Positions 16,061 to 25,818 are shown, counted from the first letter of the stretch. The stretch is DNA of 64,000 nucleotides from Thermoclostridium sp036562185 (GCA_036562185.1 DATCKN010000120.1:5304-69303), one strand, 5' to 3'. Notes: generated by a model not told the origin, from the sequence alone. Numbers and translations are program-made.

Positions 16061-16981
16061 ATGAAAAGAAAAGCAGTTGTTATTCCTTTTGCGCTCATAA
16101 TAATTGCGTCGGTAATTGCTTATGCCATTTGGCCCGATTACATGCAAAAGAGCGAGAATAAAACACTTTTTGAGCTTAGCTTTAACGATCTCGATTTTGA
16201 AAATGAAATTTCAGCTTTAAGCGAAAATGGCCTGCCTGCTTCCAATATCTATCATGCAGGTACCGGTGATGAAAACAGGATAAGAGGCTGGGGAATCGTA
16301 AGGGCAAAGGATAATAAAACCCCCCAGGCCGATCCTGGTGCGCCCGAGCTGTTAAAAAAGTATAACGGCATATACATTGCAGACACCGGCAAACCTGTAA
16401 TATATCTTACGTTTGACGAAGGGTACGAAGCCGGGTATACCCCGGGCATACTTGACTGCCTGAAAAAACATAATGTCAATGCGATTTTCTTTATCACAGG
16501 CCCATATCTGAACCAGCACGAGGATTTGGTAAGAAGAATGGTGGAGGAAGGGCATGCGGTAGGAAATCATACCGTGGGGCATTTCAGCCTTCCAACCCTC
16601 AGTGATGAAAAAATGAGAAATGAAGTATCGGAACTGGACAGGGTTTTTTATGAGAAATTTAAAAAACATATGGTTTTCCTCAGGCCTCCGAAGGGCGAAT
16701 ACAGCGAGCGTTCCCTTAAAATCACCTCAGAAATGGGTTATATAAATGTCTTCTGGAGTTTTGCCTATAAGGACTGGGACAGGAACAACCAGAAAGGTTG
16801 GGAGCATGCATATAATAACGTGATGCCAAACCTTCATAATGGAGCAATTTTGCTGTTGCATGCAGTCTCCAGTGATAATGCCCAAGCCCTTGATCGTATT
16901 ATTACAGATGCAAGAAAAAAAGGTTATGAGTTTGGAGATGTGTTTGACCTTATAAAGATTGCACGGGGTGAAGGTGAATGA
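16061..16981 (+). CDS. pdaA: Polysaccharide deacetylase, PdaA-like
   Basis: A 306-residue exported NodB-type deacetylase. A membrane or signal helix (VVIPFALIIIASVIAYAIW) is followed by the deacetylase domain at about 110-300. YLTFDEGYEAGYTPGIL holds the TFD motif with a Glu next to it, the form typical of the PdaA group. GHAVGNHTVGH provides the metal His pair, RPPKGEYS the RPP motif, and ILLLHAVSS the late His. PdaA removes acetyl groups from muramic acid to build spore-cortex muramic delta-lactam. Overlap of its stop with the start of yqfC agrees with a sporulation operon. Confidence 0.87.
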   Translation: MKRKAVVIPFALIIIASVIAYAIWPDYMQKSENKTLFELSFNDLDFENEISALSENGLPASNIYHAGTGDENRIRGWGIVRAKDNKTPQADPGAPELLKKYNGIYIADTGKPVIYLTFDEGYEAGYTPGILDCLKKHNVNAIFFITGPYLNQHEDLVRRMVEEGHAVGNHTVGHFSLPTLSDEKMRNEVSELDRVFYEKFKKHMVFLRPPKGEYSERSLKITSEMGYINVFWSFAYKDWDRNNQKGWEHAYNNVMPNLHNGAILLLHAVSSDNAQALDRIITDARKKGYEFGDVFDLIKIARGEGE

Positions 16982-17289
16982 AAAGGAGAAAAAAGGATAA
17001 AACGGTTAAAAGAAAGAAAGAATCCGCGACTGTAAAGGAAAAAGTGGCAAGAATGCTGGAAATACCGGAAGAAATTGTATCTGACCGCCCGAAAATTACA
17101 ACTGTAGGAAGAAAAGAAGTTTTTATAGAAAATTACCGCGGCATTATCGAGTTTACAAACGAGATTGTAAGAATAAATTCGAATTACGGGATTATTACAA
17201 TTACGGGCAAAAATATGAAGATACGCGAGATTACAAATGAAGACATCATCATTACAGGCGATATAGACAATATTGATTATGTTGTCTAG
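16978..17289 (+). CDS. yqfC: Sporulation protein YqfC
   Basis: A 103-residue member of the YabP/YqfC family. A very basic N-terminus precedes KVARMLEIPEEIVSDRPKITTVGRKE and EIVRINSNYGIITITGKNMKI, both family hallmarks. Bacillus yqfC is sigma-E controlled in the mother cell. It overlaps pdaA by four bases (ATGA) and is followed by yqfD, the usual partner. Confidence 0.9.
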   Translation: MKRRKKDKTVKRKKESATVKEKVARMLEIPEEIVSDRPKITTVGRKEVFIENYRGIIEFTNEIVRINSNYGIITITGKNMKIREITNEDIIITGDIDNIDYVV

Positions 17290-17336
17290 TTATGGAAATT
17301 CCATGATTTGGAGTATACGCATTTTGTGGAGGTCAT

Positions 17337-18530
17337 ATGTTCCTTATTCGATTATGGCATTATTTTAAAGGGTATGTTATTATTATTGTAAGTGGATTTT
17401 CGGTAGAAAAGTTTATAAATATCTGCACCCGCAGGCAGATTTTGCTTTGGGATATCGAAAGGCTGAGTCCTACCGAGGTCACTATGAAAATGAGCATCCG
17501 CGGCTTTAAGAATGCCCGTTCGGCAGCGCGAAAGTCGCGGTGCAGAGTGCGGATAAAAGAAAAAAAAGGGCTGCCGTATATTATTTGGAAATATAAAAGA
17601 AGAAAGGGCTTTGTTATAGGCCTTGTTGCTTTCGCAGTGCTGATATATCTGATGACATCAATTATCTGGTCCATTGAAATCACGGGAAATTACAACATAA
17701 ATACAGATGTATTGATGGAGCAATTAAATGGGATGGGAATATTCAGGGGAGCAACAAAGAGGTCTATTGACCCTAAATATGTAGCAGACACATTAATGCT
17801 GAAAAACCGGGAACTGGCATGGACGGGGGTTGAGATAAAAGGAACGAAGCTCCTTATTACGGTAAGGGAAGGAATAGAGCCGCCGGTTGTGATACCTGTT
17901 GAACAGCCATGTAATGTGGTTGCGAAAAGAGACGGGATAATTATTTCCATCATGGCTAAAAACGGTTTGACACTGGTGAAAGAAGGGGATACTGTTAAAA
18001 AGGGCCAGGTGCTGATATCGGGTGTACTGGAAAGCATACACCCTGAATTTGGTTCAAAGCAGGTACATGCGATGGGAGAGGTTCTTGCACGTACCTGGTA
18101 TGAAGCGGAAAAGGAGGTACCTGTAAAGAAGATTAACAGGATAAAAACTGGGCTTGAGTGGAATAAATACAGTGTATATTTCCTTGATTTCAGAATCAGG
18201 CTCCCGTCAGGAAATAATCCGTTTGAATTATATGAAACGGGCATAGTGGATAAAGCTCCTGTAATAGGGAACCGTTTCAAGCTTCCTTTTGGTCTTATAA
18301 TTGAAAAACATTATGAGCTGAAAGAGGAAGAGCAGGTGCTTGATCAGGAACAAGCAAGGGAGCTTGCGCATAAAATGGCAATGGATAAGATTTTGGAAAT
18401 GGTGCCTAAAGAAGCTGAGATAGTTGATCAGCAAATGCAGGTTATTACTGCCGAGGGCAGGGAATATATACAGGTTACTGTTGAATGTACCGAAAATATA
18501 GCAATACAGAAGGAAATCGGAGGGAATTGA
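17337..18530 (+). CDS. yqfD: Sporulation protein YqfD
   Basis: A 397-residue membrane protein of the YqfD family. The N-terminal region (KGYVIIIVSGFSVEKFINIC) is followed by a basic stretch and one clear membrane helix (GFVIGLVAFAVLIYLMTSIIW, about 92-112). The extracytoplasmic domain contains EITGNYNINTDVLMEQL, KGTKLLITVREGIEPP and VKKGQVLISGVLES, all typical of the family. It acts in the mother cell during sporulation, mechanism unknown. GGAGGTC precedes the start. The stop shares bases with the phoH start (TGATG). Confidence 0.92.
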   Translation: MFLIRLWHYFKGYVIIIVSGFSVEKFINICTRRQILLWDIERLSPTEVTMKMSIRGFKNARSAARKSRCRVRIKEKKGLPYIIWKYKRRKGFVIGLVAFAVLIYLMTSIIWSIEITGNYNINTDVLMEQLNGMGIFRGATKRSIDPKYVADTLMLKNRELAWTGVEIKGTKLLITVREGIEPPVVIPVEQPCNVVAKRDGIIISIMAKNGLTLVKEGDTVKKGQVLISGVLESIHPEFGSKQVHAMGEVLARTWYEAEKEVPVKKINRIKTGLEWNKYSVYFLDFRIRLPSGNNPFELYETGIVDKAPVIGNRFKLPFGLIIEKHYELKEEEQVLDQEQARELAHKMAMDKILEMVPKEAEIVDQQMQVITAEGREYIQVTVECTENIAIQKEIGGN

Positions 18531-19513
18531 TGGAAGCGGTCGTAGAAAAAAACATTGATATACCTGATATTGAAACCGAAATGAACTTGTTCGGGCAATA
18601 CGATAATAATATACGGATTATAGAAGACGCACTGGATGTTAAAATTACCAACAGAGAAAATGAAGTAAAAATATCGGGTTTTGAATCGAAAGTTGATCAG
18701 GCGCTGGAAGTAATACACAAGTTATTGGAACTTATTAAGCAGGGAGAGACAATTACAACCCATAATGTAAAATATCTTATATCGGTTAATGGGGATAACA
18801 TTGATGAAACGGATGGTTTGCCTTTGGATCTTGTCTGTGTTACATCAAGGGGCAAACCTATAAAATCAAAAACGTACGGGCAGAAGAAGTATGTAGAGGC
18901 GATAAAGAAGAATACCGTAGTTTTTGGTATTGGGCCTGCAGGCACAGGGAAAACATTTCTCGCAGTGGCAATGGCTGTGAAAGCCTTTCGTGAAAAGGCC
19001 GTAAGCAGGATAATATTAACCCGGCCTGCGGTGGAAGCAGGTGAAAGGCTTGGATTTCTGCCCGGTGATCTACAAAACAAGGTTGATCCGTACCTAAGGC
19101 CTTTATATGATGCTTTGTATCAGATAATGGGGCCAGAAGCGTATATGACGAATCTGGAGAAGGGTATTATTGAGGTGGCACCTTTGGCTTACATGCGCGG
19201 CCGCACCCTTGATGATTCATTCATTATTCTTGATGAAGCGCAAAACACAACACCTGAGCAGATGAAAATGTTTTTAACCAGGATTGGCATGGGTTCAAAG
19301 GCCGTTGTTACAGGGGATGTCACTCAGATAGATCTTCCGGGAGAAAAGAAATCGGGGCTTATAGAAGTGCAAAAAATACTCAAGGATGTGGAAGGTATTG
19401 AGTTTGTATATTTAAGCGGGCGTGATGTCGTCCGCCATGAGCTTGTTCAGCGCATAATCAACGCTTATGAGCTGTATGAAAACCGTATCAGGCTGAAGGT
19501 AAAGAAAAGCTGA
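18530..19513 (+). CDS. phoH: PhoH-like ATPase
   Basis: A 327-residue cytoplasmic P-loop protein. After a KH-like N-terminal part (to about 100), the PhoH domain has Walker A GPAGTGKTF near residues 134-142 and Walker B FIILDEAQNTT. TRPAVEAGERLGFLPGDL and TGDVTQIDLP are strong family motifs. PhoH proteins bind ATP and are linked to RNA metabolism, often next to ybeY as here. ATG 18530 overlaps the yqfD stop and has GGAGGG before it. Confidence 0.94.
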   Translation: MEAVVEKNIDIPDIETEMNLFGQYDNNIRIIEDALDVKITNRENEVKISGFESKVDQALEVIHKLLELIKQGETITTHNVKYLISVNGDNIDETDGLPLDLVCVTSRGKPIKSKTYGQKKYVEAIKKNTVVFGIGPAGTGKTFLAVAMAVKAFREKAVSRIILTRPAVEAGERLGFLPGDLQNKVDPYLRPLYDALYQIMGPEAYMTNLEKGIIEVAPLAYMRGRTLDDSFIILDEAQNTTPEQMKMFLTRIGMGSKAVVTGDVTQIDLPGEKKSGLIEVQKILKDVEGIEFVYLSGRDVVRHELVQRIINAYELYENRIRLKVKKS

Positions 19514-19554
19514 AAGGAAAACCTGTTAATTATTGGTGAAAGGCAGGGAATAAT

Positions 19555-21795
19555 GTGACTGAAAAAAAAGAAAGGGATAAAAGCATTCAAAAGATTGGAC
19601 AAGTCATAAGGAACAATACTTTTCTTCAGCGCATCCTTATTGGTGCTGTTTCTCTGCTTTTGGTTTTCATTATGATTTCCAATGGTGCCGCACCGAAAAA
19701 ATATAAGCTTACCCTGGGCATGGCATCTGGGTTTGATATCCGTGCCCCCAGGGATATTGAAAATACTATGAAAACCGAAGAGCTTGCCCTTGAGCGTGTA
19801 AAAGAAATTCCTCCTGTTATCAAGGAACTGAAATGGGCAAATGCTCAAATGACGGGAAATATAATCGATTTTTTTGACAGGCTGGACAGCCTGAGGGATA
19901 AAATTATACCTATAATGGAAGCCGGAAACGAATTAAGTCTTGGCGAAATGCTGGAACAGGAAAATGTGAGTCTGGAAATTCCTATTCTTGCCAAAATGCC
20001 GGAAGAGCTTCAGAGTTACCTGTTCATGCGGGATACACAGCCGGATATCAAGCAGCTTAAAGAATTGCTGATTAGGCAAATCATCCCGCAATTATCCACG
20101 ACAGTAATAACTGACGATAATCTTTCTGAAATTCTTGAGGAATTCTACATGAAAATTGAGGAGGAAACCCCTTCCCTTGAAATGCAGCAGGTTGCTAAGT
20201 TTATTCTTTCAGATGTGCTTATTCCAAACAGTATGGTGGATGAGCAGGAGACCGAAAAGCAGAAAAATGACTTCATTGAAGCATATAAGCTTGAAAATCC
20301 GGTAATGATATATAAGAATGAAAGGTTTATCCGCAAGGAGGATATCATAACTGCCGACAAACTTGATGTTATGAGAAGGCTTGGGCTTCTGGATGAGCAA
20401 AACGGGCCGGATTACCTTTTCCTTGTTTCGGTATTTTCTATTTTACTGATACTTTGGGCAATTCTGGCGTTGTTTATGAAGCATTTTGCAAGGAAAACAT
20501 TTGAAAACCGGAATGAACTGCTGCTGGTTGCAAGTGTTATTGTTTTGACGGTATTTCTGGCGTTTATGTCAAAGGAATTTATTCCTGAGTATTCTGCCTA
20601 TATTACACTGGGATTCATTGCACCGGTACTGACAGTGATATTCCTTAATGTGCAGATTGCAGTCATAGTAAATCTGGTTATTACTTTGTCAGTGTCGCTG
20701 ATTTTCAGGGATAACCTGACATTTGTAATTATGTATATTATAAGCGGTACGGTGGCTTCGTTCCTGTCTGCCAATGCAAACCAAAGAAGAAGGATATCGC
20801 TGTCGGGGTTTGTTATAGGAGCGGTCAATATCCTGGTGGTGGCATGTATAGGCATAATAGAAAAAAAAGATTGGACTTCAATCTTTTATGAAGGCGGAAT
20901 TGCATTTGTAAACGGTATTCTTTCAATAATACTGGCAATTGGTATTCTGCCGTTCTTTGAAGGTATATTCAATCTGATAACACCTTTGAAGCTTCTGGAA
21001 CTGGCAGATCCTAACCATCCTCTTTTAAAACGGCTGCTTATGGAGGCTCCGGGAACATATCACCACAGCCTTATGGTGGGGAACCTGGCTGAAGCTGCTG
21101 TCAGGCAGATAGGAGGTAACGCATTGCTGGCAAGGGTTGGCGCGTATTTCCATGATGTGGGTAAACTGAAACGGCCTAGCTTCTTTAAGGAAAATCAAAT
21201 GTCCGAAAACCCACACGACAGGATAACTCCTAATTTAAGCACTCTTGTAATAACATCGCATACAAAAGACGGTGAACAGCTTGCAATAAAACATAAACTT
21301 CCAAAAGCCATCCGTGATATAATTGTACAGCACCATGGAACAACTTTGGTTGCATACTTTTATCACAAGGCAAAACAGGTTGACAAGGGTATTGATGTAA
21401 AAGAAAGCAATTTCCGATATGAAGGACCAAAGCCACAATCAAGAGAGGCAGCTGTCGTTCTTCTTGCGGATTCGGTAGAGGCGGCGGTCAGATCGTTGCC
21501 GGATAAGACAAAGGGTAAGATTGAGGGCTTGATCAGAAAGATAATTAAGGATAAACTTGATGACGGGCAGTTGGACAACTGTGACTTAACCCTTAAGGAC
21601 ATGAATGAAATTGCAAATGCGTTCATGACGGTACTAAGCGGTTTTTTCCATGAAAGGACCGAATACCCTGATCTTGAGAAGAAGACAAACTTAAGTGAGT
21701 TGGACAGATATAGCGCTTTTCTGGATGATAAAGAGGAGAAGGAAAATGAAAGTAGCGATTCAAAACAAACTGAAGAAGAGATACCTTCCAATTAA
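19555..21795 (+). CDS. pgpH: 7TM-HD family cyclic-di-AMP phosphodiesterase PgpH
   Basis: A 746-residue membrane enzyme (also called YqfF). An N-terminal membrane helix (ILIGAVSLLLVFIMIS) leads to a large extracytoplasmic 7TMR-HDED domain (about 50-275), then seven membrane helices (about 285-480) and a cytoplasmic HD domain. Metal-binding residues include the His in TYHHSLMVGN (about 503-504) and the HD pair in YFHDVGKLKRP (about 533-534). The enzyme hydrolyses c-di-AMP to pApA. The start is a GTG with GGCAGGGA upstream. The last 50 bases overlap ybeY. Confidence 0.93.
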   Translation: MTEKKERDKSIQKIGQVIRNNTFLQRILIGAVSLLLVFIMISNGAAPKKYKLTLGMASGFDIRAPRDIENTMKTEELALERVKEIPPVIKELKWANAQMTGNIIDFFDRLDSLRDKIIPIMEAGNELSLGEMLEQENVSLEIPILAKMPEELQSYLFMRDTQPDIKQLKELLIRQIIPQLSTTVITDDNLSEILEEFYMKIEEETPSLEMQQVAKFILSDVLIPNSMVDEQETEKQKNDFIEAYKLENPVMIYKNERFIRKEDIITADKLDVMRRLGLLDEQNGPDYLFLVSVFSILLILWAILALFMKHFARKTFENRNELLLVASVIVLTVFLAFMSKEFIPEYSAYITLGFIAPVLTVIFLNVQIAVIVNLVITLSVSLIFRDNLTFVIMYIISGTVASFLSANANQRRRISLSGFVIGAVNILVVACIGIIEKKDWTSIFYEGGIAFVNGILSIILAIGILPFFEGIFNLITPLKLLELADPNHPLLKRLLMEAPGTYHHSLMVGNLAEAAVRQIGGNALLARVGAYFHDVGKLKRPSFFKENQMSENPHDRITPNLSTLVITSHTKDGEQLAIKHKLPKAIRDIIVQHHGTTLVAYFYHKAKQVDKGIDVKESNFRYEGPKPQSREAAVVLLADSVEAAVRSLPDKTKGKIEGLIRKIIKDKLDDGQLDNCDLTLKDMNEIANAFMTVLSGFFHERTEYPDLEKKTNLSELDRYSAFLDDKEEKENESSDSKQTEEEIPSN

Positions 21796-22234
21796 GGATC
21801 TAAAGACACTGATTACAGAAGCGGTGAAAGCAACACTTGATAAAGAGCAGGTACAATTTCCCGTGCTTGTTTCCATTCTTCTTGTCGAGAATGATGAGAT
21901 CCGCAGAATTAATTCGGAATACAGGAACAAAGACAGTGTTACCGATGTTCTTTCATTTCCCATGCTGGATATGGAAGATGGTGTATTTATTTCGGAACCG
22001 GGAGAAATGGATTTGGATCAGGGAAGACTTTTCCTGGGCGATATTGTTATATCTGTTCCGAAAGCCATTGAGCAGGCTCAGGCTTATGGTCATTCCGCTG
22101 AAAGAGAACTGGCATTTCTGGCTGTTCACGGGATGCTTCATTTATTAGGGTATGATCATATCATACCTGAGAGAGAAGAAAAAATGAAAGAAAGACAGGA
22201 GGAGATTCTTTCATTAATGGGCCTGCCCCGGTGA
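21746..22234 (+). CDS. ybeY: Endoribonuclease YbeY
   Basis: A 162-residue zinc endoribonuclease of rRNA maturation and quality control. The catalytic zinc motif H-x3-H-x5-H is seen in VHGMLHLLGYDH. Further family features are NSEYRNKDSVTDVLSFP and LGDIVISVPKAIEQA. ATG 21746 is preceded by GAGGAGAAGGA and gives the normal family length; the frame extends upstream inside pgpH but the extension is not homologous. It overlaps pgpH by 50 bases. Confidence 0.94.
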   Translation: MKVAIQNKLKKRYLPIKDLKTLITEAVKATLDKEQVQFPVLVSILLVENDEIRRINSEYRNKDSVTDVLSFPMLDMEDGVFISEPGEMDLDQGRLFLGDIVISVPKAIEQAQAYGHSAERELAFLAVHGMLHLLGYDHIIPEREEKMKERQEEILSLMGLPR

Positions 22235-22257
22235 ACATGAAAAAATTGGAGAAAAGT

Positions 22258-22635
22258 ATGAAGAACAGATTTTTGAAGGATAGTTTCAAATGTGCCGGTC
22301 AGGGGATAAAGGAGGCATTTATAAGCGAAAGAAATTTCAAAATACATTGTTTTGCAACGCTTCTGGTTGTTGTGTTTGGAATATTCTTTGAACTGCCGTT
22401 ACAGAAATGGATTGCATTGTGCTTTGCAATTGGTTTTGTACTTGTATGCGAATTGATAAATACCGCCGGCGAAACTTTAGTTGATATGATAACCAAGGAA
22501 TATTCGGTTGAGGCCAAGAAGGTTAAAGATCTATTGGCAGGCGCCGTTTTAATATCCGCGGCTACCGCTTTTGTAACGGGTATTCTGGTATTTATTGATC
22601 CTGTAATCGAACTGATTGCAAGTTTTTTTAATTAA
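22258..22635 (+). CDS. dgkA: Undecaprenol/diacylglycerol kinase
   Basis: A 125-residue integral membrane kinase of the DgkA/UdpK family. The layout is an N-terminal amphipathic helix with ISERNFKIHC, then three membrane helices. The conserved active-site segment is INTAGETLVDMITKEYSVEAKKVKDLLAGAVL compressed across two helices: Glu in GETLVD and Lys-Asp in KKVKD. In Gram-positives it mainly phosphorylates undecaprenol, recycling the cell-wall lipid carrier. ATG 22258 has GGAG at 22248-22251; upstream in-frame starts at 22231 and 22237 lack an RBS. Confidence 0.88.
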   Translation: MKNRFLKDSFKCAGQGIKEAFISERNFKIHCFATLLVVVFGIFFELPLQKWIALCFAIGFVLVCELINTAGETLVDMITKEYSVEAKKVKDLLAGAVLISAATAFVTGILVFIDPVIELIASFFN

Positions 22636-22651
22636 CTAAAAGGAGTATGCC

Positions 22652-23317
22652 ATGTTAAGATTAAGTTTGGAAGATATTCTGTTAATGGTACCTGTTCTGC
22701 TTATTTCGTTAACCGTCCATGAGTTTTCTCATGGTTACATAGCATACCGGCTTGGGGATCCGACGGCAAAAGTGCAGGGGCGGCTTAGTTTGAATCCTTT
22801 CAGGCATCTTGATCCAATTGGCACTATAATGATGGTTGTTGCAAAAATCGGCTGGGCAAAGCCTGTACCTATAAACCCGGTCTATTTTAAAGACCGAAAA
22901 AGAGGTACAATGCTCGTAAGCATCGCCGGCCCTCTTTCGAATCTGGCAATGGCATTTATCGGTGTTTTTTTATTTGAAATAACCTACATTGTCGGATACA
23001 GAAATATAATTGCAGGCGATAATTTTACCCTGTATTTCATTGAGTTTTTGAGGCTGTTTTTCTCGGTTAATATAAATTTGGCAATTTTCAATTTGCTTCC
23101 AGTGCCGCCGCTGGACGGTTCAAAGATACTTTCCGGCGTTTTGCCTGCAGAGAAGTATTTTCGCTATATGCAGTATGAAAGATATATAGGCATGATTTTC
23201 CTGCTGGTCGTATTGGTTTTCCCTTCAGCATTGAGCAGTGTTATTTCTTTCTTTACGCGGCCTATAGCAAAAAGCATGATCTGGTGTGCTGAACAAATAA
23301 TTGGAATTTTTCTGTGA
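22652..23317 (+). CDS. Site-2 protease family membrane metalloprotease (M50)
   Basis: A 221-residue polytopic membrane protein. The zinc motif HEFSH (HExxH) lies at about residue 24, and the late ligand Asp is in NLLPVPPLDGSKIL. Both are hallmarks of the M50 family in its short, PDZ-less form found widely in Firmicutes next to scpA. The substrate is unknown; it is not the regulated RseP or SpoIVFB by any feature seen here. AAGGAG precedes the ATG. Confidence 0.9.
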   Translation: MLRLSLEDILLMVPVLLISLTVHEFSHGYIAYRLGDPTAKVQGRLSLNPFRHLDPIGTIMMVVAKIGWAKPVPINPVYFKDRKRGTMLVSIAGPLSNLAMAFIGVFLFEITYIVGYRNIIAGDNFTLYFIEFLRLFFSVNINLAIFNLLPVPPLDGSKILSGVLPAEKYFRYMQYERYIGMIFLLVVLVFPSALSSVISFFTRPIAKSMIWCAEQIIGIFL

Positions 23318-23326
23318 GGGATAAAT

Positions 23327-24094
23327 ATGGGAAGTGAACTTACAGGTTCGCTGCATGATGTATATACGATTAAACTGAATAACTTTGAAGGGCCTTTTGA
23401 TCTGCTCTTCTACTTAATTGAGAAAAACCAGATTGATATATATGATATTCCAATAGTTGAAATAACCGATCAGTACATGGAATATCTTTTTGCGATGCAG
23501 GAGATGGATCTTGAAATAGCCAGCGAGTTTCTTATAATGGCGGCCACTCTTTTACATATCAAATCAAAGCTTCTTCTGCCGTCAAGAAAGGAAGAAGAGG
23601 AGGAAGAGGCAGATCCGCGTGAAGAATTAATCATGAAGCTGGTGGAATACAAAAAAGTGAAAGAGTTTGCAGATATTCTGAAGGAAAGAGAAAGAACATG
23701 GAACAAGGTTTATTATAAACTTCCTGAAGCTTTGCCTGAATCAGCTTATGAAGTAATCCTGGATGTTTCACCAACCCTGTTGAAGGAGTGGTATCAGAAA
23801 TGCATGCAAGATTATTATGACAGGCAAAATGATGTTACACAGAAGATGAACAGAATACTCAGGCAGGAGAAGGTTTCGCTGAGGCTGAAGATAAAGGAAT
23901 TGCTGGCTAAACTGAAACGGGGCGTAAGGCTTTGTTTTTCACAGATATATAATTTAAAGAAAATGTCCCGGATTGAAGTGGCGACGGGTTTTTTAGCCAC
24001 ACTGGAAATTGCCAAGCTGGGTAAGGCAACTATTGAGCAGAAGGAAGAGTTTGGAGAAATCTACATAGAGCCAAAAATTACAGGGAAGGGATAG
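23327..24094 (+). CDS. scpA: Segregation and condensation protein A
   Basis: A 255-residue kleisin that joins the SMC ATPase heads with ScpB for chromosome condensation. The N-terminal motif NFEGPFDLLFYLIEKNQIDIYDIPI is the kleisin family signature, followed by EFLIMAATLLHIKSKLLLP and an acidic stretch (EEEEEEADPRE). The C-terminal winged-helix domain contains FLATLEIAKLGK. It lies 9 bases upstream of scpB. Confidence 0.96.
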   Translation: MGSELTGSLHDVYTIKLNNFEGPFDLLFYLIEKNQIDIYDIPIVEITDQYMEYLFAMQEMDLEIASEFLIMAATLLHIKSKLLLPSRKEEEEEEADPREELIMKLVEYKKVKEFADILKERERTWNKVYYKLPEALPESAYEVILDVSPTLLKEWYQKCMQDYYDRQNDVTQKMNRILRQEKVSLRLKIKELLAKLKRGVRLCFSQIYNLKKMSRIEVATGFLATLEIAKLGKATIEQKEEFGEIYIEPKITGKG

Positions 24095-24102
24095 TTCATA
24101 AT

Positions 24103-24654
24103 ATGGATGACTTAAGGGAGATTGAAGCAGCACTTGAAGCAGTTTTGTTCGCTGCAGGGGATGCTGTTCCGCTCGAAAAGCTGGCTGAGATTATCGGTCA
24201 GGATAAGAAGACAACAGCAAGCATTCTGTCGGGTATGGACATGAAATATAAAAGCTCGAACAGGGGAATCATGCTGAGGCAATTGGGTTCAAAGTACCAA
24301 CTGTGCACAAAACCTGAATATGACGAGTACATAGCATATTTAGGAACAGGCAGAAAAAAGCAGGGGCTGTCCCAGGCTGCTTATGAAGTCCTTGCAATTA
24401 TTGCATATCACCAGCCGATAACCAAGGCACATATAGAACACATTCGCGGTGTAAATTCTGATAATGTAATTGCAACTCTGCTGGAAAAAAATCTGATTTG
24501 TGAAGCTGGAAGGCAGGAAGGGCCTGGAAGGCCAAAACTTTACGGTACAACCGAGGAATTTCTCAGGGTATTTGGTTTCAGTTCTCTCAATGATTTGCCT
24601 CAGCTAAGCATGAACGAAATACAGGTTGTAATGAATGAGGTGCCTGTGGATTAG
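24103..24654 (+). CDS. scpB: Segregation and condensation protein B
   Basis: A 183-residue protein of two winged-helix domains that dimerises and binds ScpA in the SMC complex. Family motifs are IEAALEAVLFAAGDAV at the N-terminus, LSQAAYEVLAIIAYHQPITKA, IRGVNSDNVIATLLEKNLI and GRPKLYGTTEEFL. Position directly after scpA is standard. Confidence 0.96.
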   Translation: MDDLREIEAALEAVLFAAGDAVPLEKLAEIIGQDKKTTASILSGMDMKYKSSNRGIMLRQLGSKYQLCTKPEYDEYIAYLGTGRKKQGLSQAAYEVLAIIAYHQPITKAHIEHIRGVNSDNVIATLLEKNLICEAGRQEGPGRPKLYGTTEEFLRVFGFSSLNDLPQLSMNEIQVVMNEVPVD

Positions 24655-24705
24655 CCTTGTGCTATTATGCAGAAGAAATTTCCAGATATAAAGGAGGATA
24701 GCCCA

Positions 24706-25644
24706 ATGAACAAATTAAAGGTACCGCCTGCTCCTTTATACCGTGATCCAATATACGACAGCCCCACTGATCCTGTTGTTATCTATAACAGGGAGGAAAA
24801 ATGCTTTTGGATGCTTTATACGCAGAGGCGTGCGACAGAAATCAACATCGGTGTTTCTACCGTGCATGGAACAAAAATAGGGGTTGCCTCATCAAAAGAC
24901 GGTCTTCGCTGGCTTTACCGCGGTACGCTGCCAAACCTGGATTTTGAACCCGGAATGAATACTTTCTGGGCACCCGAAGTTATTTTTTCGAGGGGAAAAT
25001 ATCACATGTATGTGTCCTATGTTAGAGGTGTTCCCACAGACTGGCAATGGGACCGCTATATTATTCATTATACGGCCGAAAATATGTGGGAATGGAAATT
25101 TGAATCCATTCTGCCACTGTCTTCAAACAGGGTGATTGATGCATGCGTGTATGAAATCTCGCCGGGTGTATATAAATTGTGGTATAAGGATGAAGTCAAT
25201 CATAGCCATACATACAGCGCCATCAGTGAGGACTTATACCATTGGAAGGTTTTGGGACCCGAGATTACCGATGTATCTCACGAAGGACCGAATGTCTTTG
25301 AATTGGGCGGCGTGAAATGGCTTATCACTGATTACTGGAAAGGCTTGGGGGTATATTCGTCAGAGGATTTTACCCGGTGGACGCGAAAAAAGAATATCCT
25401 CGATGAGCCAGGCGGGCGGAAATGGGATAATGCGGTCGGGCATCATGCCGATGTTGTTGTATGCAACGATGAGGCATATATTTTCTACTTTACGCACCCG
25501 GATACCGGTACCACACAGCCTGAAAAAGGCCTTCGTGCATGTATACAGGTTGCAAGACTCACTACCGATGGAATTAATCTTTACTGCAACAGGAATGAAG
25601 AATTTGAACTGAACCTGAAAATACCTGGCAATATTGAAGAATAA
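24706..25644 (+). CDS. Glycoside hydrolase-like five-bladed propeller protein (GH43/GH117-type)
   Basis: A 312-residue protein without signal peptide. The fold is recognisable from blade motifs: DSPTDPVVIY near residue 20, FWAPEVIFSRGKYHMYVS near 85, SHTYSAISEDLYHWK near 180 and SHEGPNVFEL near 200. These correspond to the catalytic Asp and Glu positions in clan GH-F/GH43-like enzymes. The exact family and substrate cannot be set by eye. AAGGAGG (24691-24697) fixes ATG 24706 over an upstream in-frame ATG at 24667. It is inserted between scpB and ytfI-ytfJ, which are usually adjacent. Lack of a signal peptide suggests intracellular oligosaccharide processing. Confidence 0.75.
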   Translation: MNKLKVPPAPLYRDPIYDSPTDPVVIYNREEKCFWMLYTQRRATEINIGVSTVHGTKIGVASSKDGLRWLYRGTLPNLDFEPGMNTFWAPEVIFSRGKYHMYVSYVRGVPTDWQWDRYIIHYTAENMWEWKFESILPLSSNRVIDACVYEISPGVYKLWYKDEVNHSHTYSAISEDLYHWKVLGPEITDVSHEGPNVFELGGVKWLITDYWKGLGVYSSEDFTRWTRKKNILDEPGGRKWDNAVGHHADVVVCNDEAYIFYFTHPDTGTTQPEKGLRACIQVARLTTDGINLYCNRNEEFELNLKIPGNIEE

Positions 25645-25647
25645 CGT

Positions 25648-25818
25648 ATGCGGGACCATGAGCAGCAGTTTGAAAACATTTGTTACGCGGAACGGGAAAA
25701 ATGTCATGCACAGGTTTGGTTTTCCAATAAGTGGTTAAATATTGATTTCCAGGCAGGCTATGAGGTTGCAGTAAAAGTATACAAGGTGTTCTATTTGGAT
25801 AAAATAACCTGGAGGTGA
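25648..25818 (+). CDS. Possible small ORF, 56 residues
   Basis: An open frame from ATG 25648 begins just after the glycosidase-like gene and ends inside the RBS of ytfI. It has no strong RBS (only GAAG nearby) and no recognised homologue. The composition (Trp, Cys, Tyr present, mixed charge) is protein-like. It may be a real short gene, a decayed gene or chance. Confidence 0.25.
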   Translation: MRDHEQQFENICYAEREKCHAQVWFSNKWLNIDFQAGYEVAVKVYKVFYLDKITWR